Made by a program: the position numbers and the translations under genes
Part shown: one piece after another, positions 1-8,929 of the stretch
Position numbering within the stretch: position 1 is the stretch's first letter
How the letters are laid out: each line of letters starts with the position of its first letter
From: Oehlia diaphana
Lineage: Eukaryota; Glomeromycota; Glomeromycetes; Glomerales; Glomeraceae
NCBI GenBank assembly: GCA_003833135.1
Contig: QZLH01000728.1
Location: forward strand, 41,633-65,988
DNA length: 24,356 bases
Direction: 5' to 3'
Notes under the pieces: model-generated
Told to the model about the DNA's origin: nothing
Database searches by the model: none
Seen by the model: the letters and a program-made list of their open reading frames with translations, nothing else

Positions 1-2
1 TT

Positions 3-212
3 AATTCTGAACAATGGACTAAAATAATTGAAGATCGGATTAAAATGGTTAATGCAGAAATTAATATAGATAATACAGAAGTTATAGGCAAAAAAACATA
101 TGAATTTGAAATAGATGGACAAAGTATTCATCCAGCAGATAATCCATTGGCTAAATGGAAGTTACTTGATTTGTTTAATGAGATTTTAGAAGCTCCAGTT
201 AATATGTTTTAA
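3..212 (+). CDS. 3' end of an unrecognised protein gene (partial)
   Basis: Frame 3 is open from the left edge of the window to a TAA at 210-212, giving about 69 C-terminal residues. The peptide is soluble-looking and rich in charged and aromatic residues, ends in EILEAPVNMF, and has codon use (AT-ending codons) like the intact genes further right. There is no start codon or upstream exon in the window, so only the last part of the last exon is visible. AATAAA-like sequence follows within 70 bases, as expected for a 3' untranslated region. I do not recognise a domain and give no function. It could be a last exon of any cytosolic protein; coding status is supported only by the open frame, composition and natural stop. 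Confidence 0.55.
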   Translation, partial: NSEQWTKIIEDRIKMVNAEINIDNTEVIGKKTYEFEIDGQSIHPADNPLAKWKLLDLFNEILEAPVNMF

Positions 213-299
213 TAATAAATTGTGAATTTGTGATTAAGTAATTTTTACTTTTATTAAATAATACGCTATAATAAAGATTTATTGTATTAAATAATTTTG

Positions 300-411
300 G
301 CCGGCATTACAGCTCACATGACATAATTTCAAATGACATAGTATTGTCATTTACTCACTGAAATGACATAATGATACGTGACATATCACTAATGTCATTT
401 GTGTCATTTAA
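300..411. repeat. Cluster of TGACAT / ATGTCA motifs
   Basis: Within about 95 bases the heptamer TGACATA or its complement recurs about seven times in both orientations, for example near 319, 334, 364 and 379 forward and near 345, 392 and 402 reverse. AATGACA at 332 and TGTCATT at 345 form a 7-bp inverted repeat around a 6-base spacer. The block is preceded by a short GC-rich edge, CCGGCATTACAG, that partly resembles GGCTGAAATTACAG at about 12127. It is probably a fragment of a small non-autonomous transposon; a regulatory array is the alternative. Confidence 0.4.
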
Positions 412-429
412 TATCACTTCATAATACTG

Positions 430-900
430 GATCCAACTAAGCTACTGATAATTGACTTGATTATTAATTCTATAATTAAAGAAAAACTTATTTCCCCTCT
501 TTGTTTATGCCATAAAACCTTCCAGAAATAGTGTTCTGATCCTAAAATCTGATAAATCCGGATTGATCCTTCAATCCGAATTGGAGTCAAATATCCGTAT
601 CCAATATTTTTAGGCATATGGATCTGTTAATAAATCCGGATGATAATCCTAGAATGCTGATCTGAATGATATAATTTTTTCATGTTTCGAATAAAGATTG
701 ATAATGATTAATAAGAATATTACAAAAATTCTATAGGATGAATCCGGATAGATTCTAAATTAAGGATAGATCCATAGAAATTCAGATAATCTGTGAAATA
801 TTCGGATACGGATTTACATCCGGATTTAACTTCAGCCATCCGGATTGAATCTGGATGGTTTTTCAGATATAGGTTCGGATCACTATCCAGAAAAAGCCAT
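430..900. repeat. Two diverged inverted copies of an ATCCGGAT-rich repeat
   Basis: The stretch 430-660 and the stretch 720-900 both carry many ATCCGGAT, ATCCGTATCC and GGATC words. The reverse complement of the left block lines up loosely with the right block: both begin with GGATACGGAT, then CCGGATT-type words, then a CACTAT plus CTGGAA/CCAGAA junction followed by ATGGCATAAA/GCCATAAA and a purine stretch. Spacing drifts, so the copies are old. Open frames across them are a by-product of the repeat and are not called as genes. Confidence 0.45.
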
Positions 901-1280
901 AAAGAAGAAATAACTAAAACTATATAAAAAAAATTATTACAAGAAATAAACAAAATCAAAAAATAAAAATTAATAAAGACAAGAAAAGAGTAAAAAAAGA
1001 TAGTAAAAAATGAAAGAAAGTAAAAATAAAGCAAAGGAAATGCAAAGAACAAAAAAAAGTAAAAAGGAGATAAAAAAAGTAATAGTTAATAAAAAGAAAG
1101 TAAAAAAATGAAGCGTAAAATAAAAAAAGAATAATTATAGAAAGACAAAAAGAGTGAAAAAAATAATTAAAAACAAATAATAATAGACTGACACCACCCA
1201 TTAAAATAAAGAGAAAAAGAAAAAAAACTGGTTAGTGTCTTTTAAATAAAGCAGAAAGCAATAGAAAACAAGAAAGACAG
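900..1280 (+). repeat. Purine-rich low-complexity tract
   Basis: For about 380 bases the plus strand is almost only A and G with scattered T, built from variations on AAAAAGTAAAAA and AAAGAAAG. C is nearly absent. The minus-strand frames over it give only Phe/Leu/Ser-rich low-complexity peptides, which is what such a tract yields by chance. Confidence 0.6.
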
Positions 1281-1707
1281 AGTAGCAGGATGCAACATTG
1301 CAACATGTTACTGATTTTAATTATTAAGTTAAGTGATCGAAGTGATCGATATACAGTATATGCAACTTGATGTATAGAATCCCTCCACTTACTCTTTTTT
1401 CATTATTAAATTGATATAAAACAAGACTAAATGATTCCTTGGAAGCATTACCAACTAACCTTGCAAAATTTTTTGTTAAAGTTTTATATACACAGAGGGT
1501 TTCTTAGATTCCCATAATAAATGATATTCTTATCAACTATCGAAGGACGTGTTTAAATGACGATTATTTTGATAATCTATTTTTTTCTTGTTCAATAAAT
1601 AGTTTATATTACAAAAGATCATTAACTTTTATATGATCCATTGAATATGCCACATTAATAAATTATTATATTATCCCTTAAATACTGTACAAAAGATGGA
1701 GAATTAA

Positions 1708-2928
1708 CTAATAATCATATTCGCCCGTTCCATTTTTAACCTCTGAAGTTTCATTCGGTTCCTCTATATTGCTAACAGTTAATATCGGGCATTAAAAAAA
1801 AACAAATTGGTACAAATATTAATTAAAACACTGCTCACCATTATCAAAATATTTTTCTATTTAATATGATTAAAAAGACAATATTAATGAATTATACTTT
1901 TTAAAAATAAAAAACTACTCAAATGTATGTACCTTGTATCTCTTGTTCCTGTACATTAACATCATCATATTCCTCGTTAAAATCAACCGCATCATAATCA
2001 AAGTCAGGCTGTAAAGTAAAAATTAGTACTTTTAATCAATATTTCGATAAATTTCTTCTAAATCACGGTGTTAATTTCACACTTACATCATCACCAGACA
2101 TGAACTTATTTCTCATGATATCCACAAGATCAGCCCGTAGTTGTTGTTTTTCTTCCTCAGATATCTGTGGTACATCTTCATTATCAGTCATACCATCTCC
2201 TTTTACTTTTTTCTCAATTTCGTTCTCCTCCTCTTCCTCCTCCTCCTCCTCCTCCTCTTCTTCTTCTTGTTCTTCTAGAATTCTTTTCTCTTCTTGTAAC
2301 CTATCATGGATATAACTTTGATCTATATCATAATAAACTCTATCAATTAAATCTACATCATCATCAAATTGTTTGTATCTTTCTTCTTCAGGAATATATT
2401 GACCAACATAATCTTCATATAAACTTGGTTCTCTCATTTCAATAGCTTCGTCACCAAAATATGATGTATTATCAAGCATAGTTGTAAGATATTTATACCT
2501 TCTATTAAGAATTTGTTTATTATGTCTTGAACTTGGTAAAAGTTGCTTTGATATTATTGGAGGTTCACTTGCTATCGATGAAGAAATAGTGTTTTTGTTT
2601 TGTGTAGATAGTAATTTATTTAAATGCCAATTTACTTCATAATCACCTAAAATTAATCAAAATCGTTACTTTTTTTAAAAAAAAGTGCCTATTTTTTTAT
2701 TATTCATATACCTCTTAAACATTCGAATTTTTCCAATTCATTTTTGGGTAAAAATTTACCCCATTTCGTTAAGAACAAAGCAGGATCATTTTCTAATGTT
2801 TGTTTCATTGTAGTTAATTTTTCATCATCAGTAGCTTCGACTTCATTTTCTCTTAATGTTTTAAATTGTATCATTGATAAATTTTTTGAAATATGGTCAA
2901 AAATTTCTTCTTTTGTATTAATATCCAT
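1708..2928 (-). CDS. CCDC97-like protein, four exons
   Basis: The minus-strand gene has exons 2928-2712, 2646-2087, 2008-1933 and 1763-1708. All three introns are GT-AG (GTATAT, GTAAGT, GTACAT donors) and all junctions keep phase, giving 302 residues. It matches the eukaryotic CCDC97 family (DUF2052) as I recall it: an N-terminal NDPALFLTKWGKFL block (about 47-60), then GDYEVNWHL across the first junction (73-81), NRRYKYL and SLYEDYVGQYIPEEER in the middle, an acidic region with 14 consecutive Glu (about 200-213), an EEEKQQLRADLVDIM block, and a C-terminal PDFDYDAVDFNEEYDD. Human CCDC97 has been found with the SF3b/U2 snRNP in proteomic studies, so a nuclear splicing-linked role is likely but not shown here. 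Start: the first ATG, 2928, immediately before DINTKEE. The last exon is the least certain part: without the third intron the frame would stop at 1919 after GTYI. The distance to the next gene leaves no shared transcript. Confidence 0.85.
2208..2283 (-). repeat. Glu-codon (GAG/GAA) tandem run inside the CCDC97-like gene
   Basis: Fourteen successive Glu codons, seven of them an uninterrupted GAG run, encode an acidic tract after residue 199. On the plus strand this is a CTC/TTC repeat. The mix of GAG and GAA shows it is partly decayed as a microsatellite but kept as protein. Length variation between isolates is plausible. Confidence 0.7.
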
Positions 2929-3355
2929 TTCAAATAAATAAGGTAGAAAGCTAATTCAATAGATCTGACGATCCTTAACTGTTAATCTTATATAATTGAT
3001 AATGTTCGCGTGATATACATCTATGACGTTCATTTTACTATATAAGCGGTACTAAACATCTAAAACCTAAGTGCAATATGGAAAGAGAAAAAAAACCCAA
3101 ATATCAAACTATATACGGATAGTCTGGTCGAATGTATTTTAAAGCTGGGGTCCGAAGAAACCAATGTTCTGGAATAATAGAACATGCTTACTCGTCTGTA
3201 GTTGAGAAGATTTAGAAGGAAGTAATACTTATCAGAATTTACTTTAGAATTATCAATACAGTAATTGAGAAACGTTTTCAAGGTATATTTCTTATCACTT
3301 TTATGTCGCAATATTGTACCATGAATTTTTATTTTTTTACAATTTTAATCTTTTT

Positions 3356-3372
3356 TATATATATATATATAT
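3356..3372. repeat. (TA)n microsatellite
   Basis: Eight to nine TA units without interruption, preceded by T-rich sequence, in the divergent intergenic region. Confidence 0.8.
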
Positions 3373-3860
3373 GAAAAAGAAATTGAAGGTAAATGAACTA
3401 GTAGCACAGCGGAAACTAGCAGATTATTATCAATTGGTGGAATGATTATGTTAAGATGTTCGTGGACAAAATCTCTTCAATATTTCATCTTTATTGCTTT
3501 TTCTGGGAATCTAAAATTTTGATCACAATTATAAGAGTCTTGGACTTATGATTAATTCTGGAAGAGGGTTTTTTATATTTTTTGTAAAAGTAGAATTAAA
3601 AACATGTACTCCTTTCTTGGATTTTTTTCAGTTATCCATGACAGTTACTCGTTTTTAAATGGCAAGATTTGTTTATTTTAAACAGATTTTAAATTATTAT
3701 ATTGTCAATTACTATTATTTATCAAAATTCGAAGGTCACTTACTGGTATATACGAGGTAATATTGTTTACTGCAGGTTACTATGATTAATTAGATAATTA
3801 TATAAAAGGGTTAAAGGTGACATAAACACTGGCTATGAAGTTGAAAATTCGATTTTTTAA

Positions 3861-3882
3861 CGAAACGTTCTTTAACGTTTCG
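3861..3882. repeat. 22-nt perfect hairpin
   Basis: CGAAACGTT and AACGTTTCG form nine perfect base pairs around the loop CTTT. It is the most GC-containing spot of its surroundings. It has no T-run suggesting termination and no clear partner, so its role is unknown. Confidence 0.6.
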
Positions 3883-4317
3883 AAATCTTTTTATGGCGCT
3901 AAAATTAATGGTAGAACATAAGAGGGAAAAAAGAATTCAATCATGATAATAGGGAAATTGTTTATTACTGGAAGATACAATATGTGGGAGTTATTTGTCA
4001 ACTTTGTCAACTTTATAATTCACTTTTTAAAGTATTCTGGAACTTATTAAAATTTTTGATTTTTCAACGTTTTTTTTTTCATCGTAGTATAATCGTTAAA
4101 CAAAAATGTTTTTAAATAATGGAATCCTAATATTTCATAATGATCGAACTATTGGATCATAAAAGAAACTATTTCCGTTGAATTCTGTATATCATATAAT
4201 CTGTTACTAACAAATTATCTAAATTATATTTTTTTCCTATCGATCCAAAATTATAGTATTATCTATCCCTTGAGTGATAAAATTTCACACAAATTTTTTT
4301 GCTATGGGGTTGATAAA

Positions 4318-4336
4318 TATATATAAGGTCTAGACC
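4318..4336 (+). promoter_or_regulatory. TATA-like element with adjacent 10-bp palindrome, upstream of the GH27 gene
   Basis: TATATATAA lies at 4318-4326, about 178 bases before the GH27 start codon, and is directly followed by the perfect palindrome GGTCTAGACC (4327-4336). Position and sequence fit a core promoter, but TATA-like words are frequent in such AT-rich DNA, so this is a candidate only. Confidence 0.3.
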
Positions 4337-4503
4337 ACGTTTTTTAATCAAAAACAGAATACCAAGCCTAATTTAAATTATTGTATTACACACAAGTAAA
4401 TAAATAGGTTGTTTCTTCAAACTCTTATCACTTGTCTTAAAAAATAAATACAACTCATGAAATTTACGATAAAAAATAAATCCTTGAATTTGAGGTCTTG
4501 ATA

Positions 4504-6751
4504 ATGATGAGTCTAAGGGTTTCTCTCTCAATGTTTATGACATTATTTGGCTTAATTTGTATTATTAATGAAACAAATGGATTGGATAATGGACTTGGTA
4601 GAACTCCTCCGATGGGATGGAATAGTTGGAATAGGGTAATTGTTTACTGCGGAATGAATATCGAAATAAAATGATTTAATTATTTCTCAATTGATTTCAG
4701 TTTAATTGTACTATTGATGAGAATCTAATTAAACAAACTGCTGATGCTCTTGTTGATTATGGATTACGTGATATTGGTTACAAATATTTGAATATTGGTA
4801 AAAAAAATTACATTTCAAATTTTTTTTAAACTTAACTTATTTAAATGTATTATGTTTACTACGTAACCGTTTTTCTAGATGATTGTTGGATGGGTGAAAG
4901 GGATGAACAAGGATATATTCATGCTAGCAACATCACGTAAGTTTAATTAAGTGATAATTTATAATATTAATTATCCAATGCTCATGACTTTATTCTCTAT
5001 AAGATTTCCAGGTGGAATTAAAGGTAAAACAAATTTTATTTTCTCAAATTATGTAATTCTTAACCTAACGTGTATTTGATTTTATAGCATTGGCTGATTA
5101 TGCGCATTCAAAAGGACTTTTATTTGGAATTTATAGTGATGCAGGGTATCGTACATGTGCTGGACGAATCGGAAGTCTCGGTATTTTAAACTTCTACATA
5201 TTCTAAATACGAATGTTTCAACCGGTTTTATTTATTTATTTTTTTTTATAGGATTTGAAGATGTTGATGCAATAACATATGCATCATGGGGAATTGATTA
5301 TTTAAAATATGATAATTGTTATAATGAAAGTATACCTGAGCGACAACGATATGAGGTGAGTGAATTTAAATTTCTTTGACCCGTAATAAATCATTTAATG
5401 TTAATTTGTATATAATATTCTTTTTTTTAGATTATGCGTGATATGCTTAATGGTATATATTGTATCTGTTAGTTCGTTGCAATTAATATTTGTATTAATA
5501 TTTAACGCCATTTTTTCTTAATCAGCCACTAAAAGACCTATTTTTTATAGCATTTGTGAATGGGGGTATGAGATTTTTTATCGTAAAATGCGATTATATA
5601 TTAAATTTTTCTTTTTAATTAACGCATTATTATATTTTTAGGGTAAGCCAGCCGTTCCTTTGGGCGAATGAGGTTGGAAACAGGTATCTCATCAATTTCT
5701 CTTTTTCATTGGTACTTTCACATATCTAAATTTATTTAATCATATAAGTTGGAGAACAACAGGAGACATTGAAATAGGATGGGAATCAATTCTAGATATA
5801 TTACAGCAACAACATAAAATTACACAATATGCAGGTCCGGGTGGTTGGAATGATCCTGATATGTTACAAGTTGGTAATGGTAATTTAACTATTGATGAAC
5901 AAAAAAGTCATTTCTCTTTATGGGCTGCTCTTAAAGCTCCTCTTTTACTTGGTTTTGATGTAAGTTATGGTTTTATTAAACTGATTACTATTTAAAAGTC
6001 AAATAATGGAGATAATAATAAAGCTTTTTTTTTGCTTGTTTGTAGATTAGATATCCACCTACTGATATTTTGGGAATTGTGAATAATACTGAAATTATTG
6101 CTATTAATGCAAGTATTATTAGATTGTGAATTTTAGATTTTATGGATGAATTCATTAATAAATTATATACATTCTTTTAGCAAGATCCGTTGGGAAAATC
6201 TGTAAATATTGCTCAAAGTACAAAACGTATGGATGTTTGGACTGGCGAATTATCTGACGGTTATGTAGCTTGTAAGTTCAATCGGTTTATAAAAAAAAAG
6301 ATAAATATATAATTTAGTTATTAATAAAATATTTTTTATTTAGTATTATTTAATAAGGCTGAAACATCTATTACCATTAATTTAAATTTTACTGCACATC
6401 TAAATGTACAAGGTGAACTTTCAATTAGAGATTTATGGGAACATGAAGACAAAGGAGCTTATAATGACAGGTATTTTAAGATCTTTTATCTTATTTAAAG
6501 AAAAAAAGTTTCCATTTATTAATTATTTATTTTCATTATTATCTATGTATAATAGCTATTCACGTGAAGTACCTAAACATGGTATAGTTGTATTAAAACT
6601 TACTGGAGGAACAAAGATTAAAGAATATTCTGATTTCATAGATCAATATAGTGATGCTGCATTAAGTGAATTTGTAATTAAATACGGTGTTTTTGTTTTA
6701 TTATTGATTGTTATTGTATTTCAATATTATATTCGTTACTTTTGTAAATAA
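4504..6751 (+). CDS. GH27 alpha-galactosidase with C-terminal membrane anchor, 14 exons
   Basis: Exons: 4504-4635, 4701-4797, 4879-4936, 5004-5023, 5088-5180, 5252-5355, 5431-5452, 5526-5565, 5642-5683, 5749-5959, 6046-6108, 6181-6271, 6344-6470, 6556-6751. Their sum is 1296 nt, 431 residues, with every junction in phase. Predicted activity is hydrolysis of terminal alpha-galactosyl residues. Family signatures in order: signal peptide (about 1-26), [31 protein letters not shown] with the nucleophile Asp154, [21 protein letters not shown] with the acid/base Asp209, [11 protein letters not shown], and AINQDPLG. A beta-sandwich-like C-terminal part follows. Unusually, residues about 410-426 form a strongly hydrophobic segment followed by a short Arg/Lys tail, so the enzyme is probably tethered to a membrane with its catalytic part outside or luminal. 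Twelve introns are GT-AG; the eleventh (6109-6180) starts with GC. Two exons are only 20 and 22 nt. Start: first of two adjacent in-frame ATGs; the second (4507) is possible. Confidence 0.92.
6109..6180 (+). other. GC-AG intron (intron 11 of the GH27 gene)
   Basis: The frame needs AAT (6106-6108) joined to CAA (6181) to give the family motif AINQDPLG. The intron therefore starts GCAAGT and ends TTTTAG. GCAAGT is the common form of the minor GC-AG class, which is spliced by the major spliceosome. No GT donor nearby keeps both frame and motif. Confidence 0.85.
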
Positions 6752-6755
6752 AAAA

Positions 6756-6761
6756 AATAAA
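6756..6761 (+). terminator. Candidate polyadenylation signal of the GH27 gene
   Basis: AATAAA lies 5 bases after the stop codon and is followed by TG/T-rich sequence (TTTCTGTTCTTTGTTGC). It is the nearest canonical hexamer, though A-rich hexamers are common here. Confidence 0.35.
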
Positions 6762-6893
6762 TATGTTTCTGTTCTTTGTTGCTTTGTTGGTGAATATTTC
6801 ATATTTATAATAATAATTTTAAAGTTAATCATTGAAAAAAATAATTTTGACAAGCAATATTGAATTTTCAAGACCATAAAATATCTACACAAA

Positions 6894-7203
6894 TTACTTT
6901 CTTTTTAACAATTCTATTATCTCTCTTTGAGCTACTAATAATTCCACTTGTATGTTGATGATTTTGTTCTTAATTCTTCATGTTTAGGACAATATTTTTG
7001 TTCCTTCCATAAAAAGTTCATGTCAGTATTGAAAAATAAAAAACTTAAATGCAATTAAATACCTTATACCATGCATTATCAGTATCTATCATATTTATCA
7101 TAAATTTTTCTTTGGATTTGGAATGAAGTTGCTTTTTAAAATAGCTCAGCTTCTTGAAATAAGACTAATGCTTGTATTTCTACTATAAACTCATTCAAAA
7201 ATC
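6894..7203 (-). pseudogene. Remnant of a multicopy coiled-coil gene (C-terminal part)
   Basis: Minus-strand reading shows a chain of protein-like pieces in shifting frames. After a TTATTATAG acceptor-like site comes NEFIVEIQALVLFQEAEL, then after a one-base shift KKQLHSKSKEKFMI and DTDNAWYK, then a GTATTT donor-like site, EQKYCPKHEELRTK, another shift, and a final QVELLVAQREIIELLKRK with a TAA at 6894-6896. The pieces are charged, helical and in a fixed order, which random AT-rich DNA does not give, but two frame changes rule out an intact product unless small introns are involved. I recall similar tails in hypothetical proteins of Rhizophagus; the family and function are not known to me. A functional gene with unusual splicing is the alternative. 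Confidence 0.45.
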
Positions 7204-7937
7204 CTATAATAAATTCTTTTATCAAAAATTATCCATATTTTGAATAAAACTTTAATATAGTTTTACCATATTTTGTTATTATACCTTTAGTTTTAATAAA
7301 TAACCTTATATACTTCTTCAAATACTATATAAATAGGAAATTTACTTTTTTATAAATAATTTATCTTTATTATATTTAAAAAAATGCTTGTATCTTAAAT
7401 TTTAATATAAAAATAGTAATAGTTTTAAAAATTATGATCCTTTTTGGTTTATATAGCAAAAAACCTGATTATATAAGATGCAATCTCTTATAATCTTTAC
7501 TAGTTATATTTATAAAATTTATAAATCAATAAAATTGCAGTTTTTAAGAATTATAATTTTCTAAAGACCAATTAATATATAACATAAATTATATTATAAT
7601 AATAAAATAATAAATGAAATTTTTTTATTTATTTAAATAATTAAAAGTAAACTTTATATTTTTAAAAATATTTAAAATTTTTTAAAAAAAAATATTTTTT
7701 AAAAAAAATCTATTAATTGAATTTTAAATAATTCTTAAAAAAAAAATATTGTGAAAAAAATTAATTTTATAAAATGGACTGATTACTGATAATTTTTGAT
7801 TAATTTTTACAAAAATCAAAACTAACTTAAACTAAATTAAATAAAACTAATATTGTAATCTTACTAAATTACAAGTATATATTGATCAAATTTGTAAAAC
7901 TAATATATGATGGTGCAAATTTATTATTCAATATACT
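7204..7937. other. Extremely AT-rich intergenic spacer
   Basis: About 730 bases almost free of G and C, with many A6-A8 and T6-T8 runs. No open frame with protein-like composition on either strand. Confidence 0.7.
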
Positions 7938-8402
7938 TTAGAAGGTAAAACTCGTACCAGTCACTGAGAAGTTGGCCTGTGACTGAATTGAAGTTAGATG
8001 AACTGTTAGTAAAATTATTTCCCTTTGGGGTTGCGTAGCAATCGGGCATTCGGCATCATCTGTCCATATTCCTGTAAATCTAACCCTGAATTCCGCATTT
8101 TCAGACTCGAGTCTAATGATAGCTGACTTATTTTTCTCTAGCTCCACAATTTCAGCGTTAAGTTTATCAATCTTGGATGAAAAATCTGCCGTAGTTATGC
8201 AACTCATCGATTTAGCATTAAGTTCCCGCTTTAACTCCATTTTCTCAGCTTCGAACCCGGTAATCCTAGCCATGAGCCTAGCATTTTCTTGTCTAAGTGT
8301 CCCAATCTCAGATTCCATTTTCGAAAATAGTTTTTTCACGTACTGTATACAACTATTCAAATAAAAAAAATCACGTGTTTTTCCTGACGCGAAATTTGCC
8401 AA
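7938..8402 (-). pseudogene. Coiled-coil protein gene remnant
   Basis: A minus-strand open frame of 154 residues. Residues 1-28 include an ASGKTRDFF stretch; from Met29 (8318) there is a clear heptad-like coiled coil, MESEIGTLRQENARL through LESENAEFRVR, rich in Glu, Lys, Leu and Ala. After about residue 110 the character changes and the better protein-like continuation lies in another frame (TPKGNNFTNSSSNF, then an Asp-Trp-Tyr-rich end), indicating a frameshift near 8030-8070. A TATA-like TTTATATTTATT lies about 35 bases before the first ATG. Many coiled-coil genes with this style occur in Rhizophagus genomes from memory; function unknown. It lies just downstream of, and on the same strand as, the nuclease remnant at 8520-8929. 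It might still be expressed as a truncated protein. Confidence 0.45.
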
Positions 8403-8519
8403 GAAAAATTTTTTTTAATACATACAAAAATAAATATAAAGGTTTGGGACGTAGCCCAGGATACATATTATTTTTTGATCAATTTTTTGATTCTAGCCCT
8501 CTTGCTAGCTGGGGAACTA

Positions 8520-8929
8520 TCAATCCTTCAATAACCCAACAATGATGCTGATTATCCTTTTTACATTGCTTCGAAGTAATTCGGGATTTTCTTTAACAGC
8601 GGACTTCGTAAGATTAATCTGATGCTCTAGTTAAAATAGTCGTTTCCAAATGCCTGATCCACGGTCCGTTTCTTTTATTCGTCTGAAATGCATTCTCAAG
8701 TACGCCAGATTCTAAGAGATAAAATGTGTATTATAGAATCTCTAAAACATAATCCAAGTAGTAGACCTACTTGGATATCCAATCTTAATATTACGTGGTT
8801 TCCCCTCAGCAACGCATAGGAGGTCTTCCAAACTTTTGATGCATAATCTACTCGGCCTGTTGCATCTTCACCAGAAAAAGAAATAAATTCACAGCATGTT
8901 GTCTCATTGGCATTGATCGTAATTTCCAT
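8520..8929 (-). pseudogene. PD-(D/E)XK (restriction-endonuclease-like) gene remnant
   Basis: Three minus-strand frames must be combined to follow the protein. The first piece has FSGEDATGRVDYASK, with the Asp expected for the PD motif. After a shift near 8825-8840 comes LEDLLCVAEGKPRNIKIGY, where EGK is the ExK half of the catalytic motif. Further pieces are LESGVLENAFQTNKR, then after a shift RTVDQAFGNDYF, and finally ELLRSNVKRIISIIVGLLKD before TGA at 8520-8522. The order and motifs fit a PD-(D/E)XK nuclease-like domain that I recall as multicopy in Rhizophagus, related to the second copy at 9947 onward. At least three frame changes make it a pseudogene. In other eukaryotes such domains occur in CR (Crinkler-type) effectors, as described by Aravind and colleagues; that link is inference here. 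Confidence 0.6.

Larger units (their letters stand above)
213..1707. other. Repeat-rich intergenic region
   Basis: No convincing gene is present between the left partial gene and the CCDC97-like gene. The stretch holds a TGACAT/ATGTCA motif cluster (316-411), two diverged inverted copies of an ATCCGGAT-rich repeat (about 430-660 and 720-900), and a purine-rich tract (about 900-1280). The remaining 1280-1700 is plain AT-rich sequence and includes the likely 3' untranslated region of the gene on the minus strand. Confidence 0.6.
2929..4503. other. Intergenic region between divergent CCDC97-like and GH27 genes
   Basis: The two flanking genes are transcribed away from each other, so both promoters lie here. 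The region is AT-rich and holds a TA microsatellite, a small hairpin and a TATA-like element near the GH27 gene. A minus-strand open frame at 3060-3311 has no recognisable content. I see no other gene. Confidence 0.6.

Noticed and set aside
720..1201. Minus-strand open frames, Phe/Leu/Ser-rich
   Set aside because: They arise from translating the purine-rich tract and ATCCGGAT repeats; composition is low-complexity and no splice structure or homologous motif is seen.
2100..2445. Plus-strand frames with Ser or Pro runs opposite the CCDC97-like gene
   Set aside because: They are the complement of the Glu-codon run in a well-supported minus-strand gene.
3060..3311. Minus-strand 83-residue open frame
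   Set aside because: No recognisable motif, aromatic-rich composition and no supporting splice sites or promoter; probably chance.
5155..5379. Plus-strand frame inside the GH27 locus
   Set aside because: It reads an out-of-frame exon end and an intron before exon 6; the spliced GH27 model explains it.
6701..6892. Minus-strand 63-residue frame at the end of the GH27 gene
   Set aside because: Overlaps the last GH27 exon in antisense and is low in complexity.
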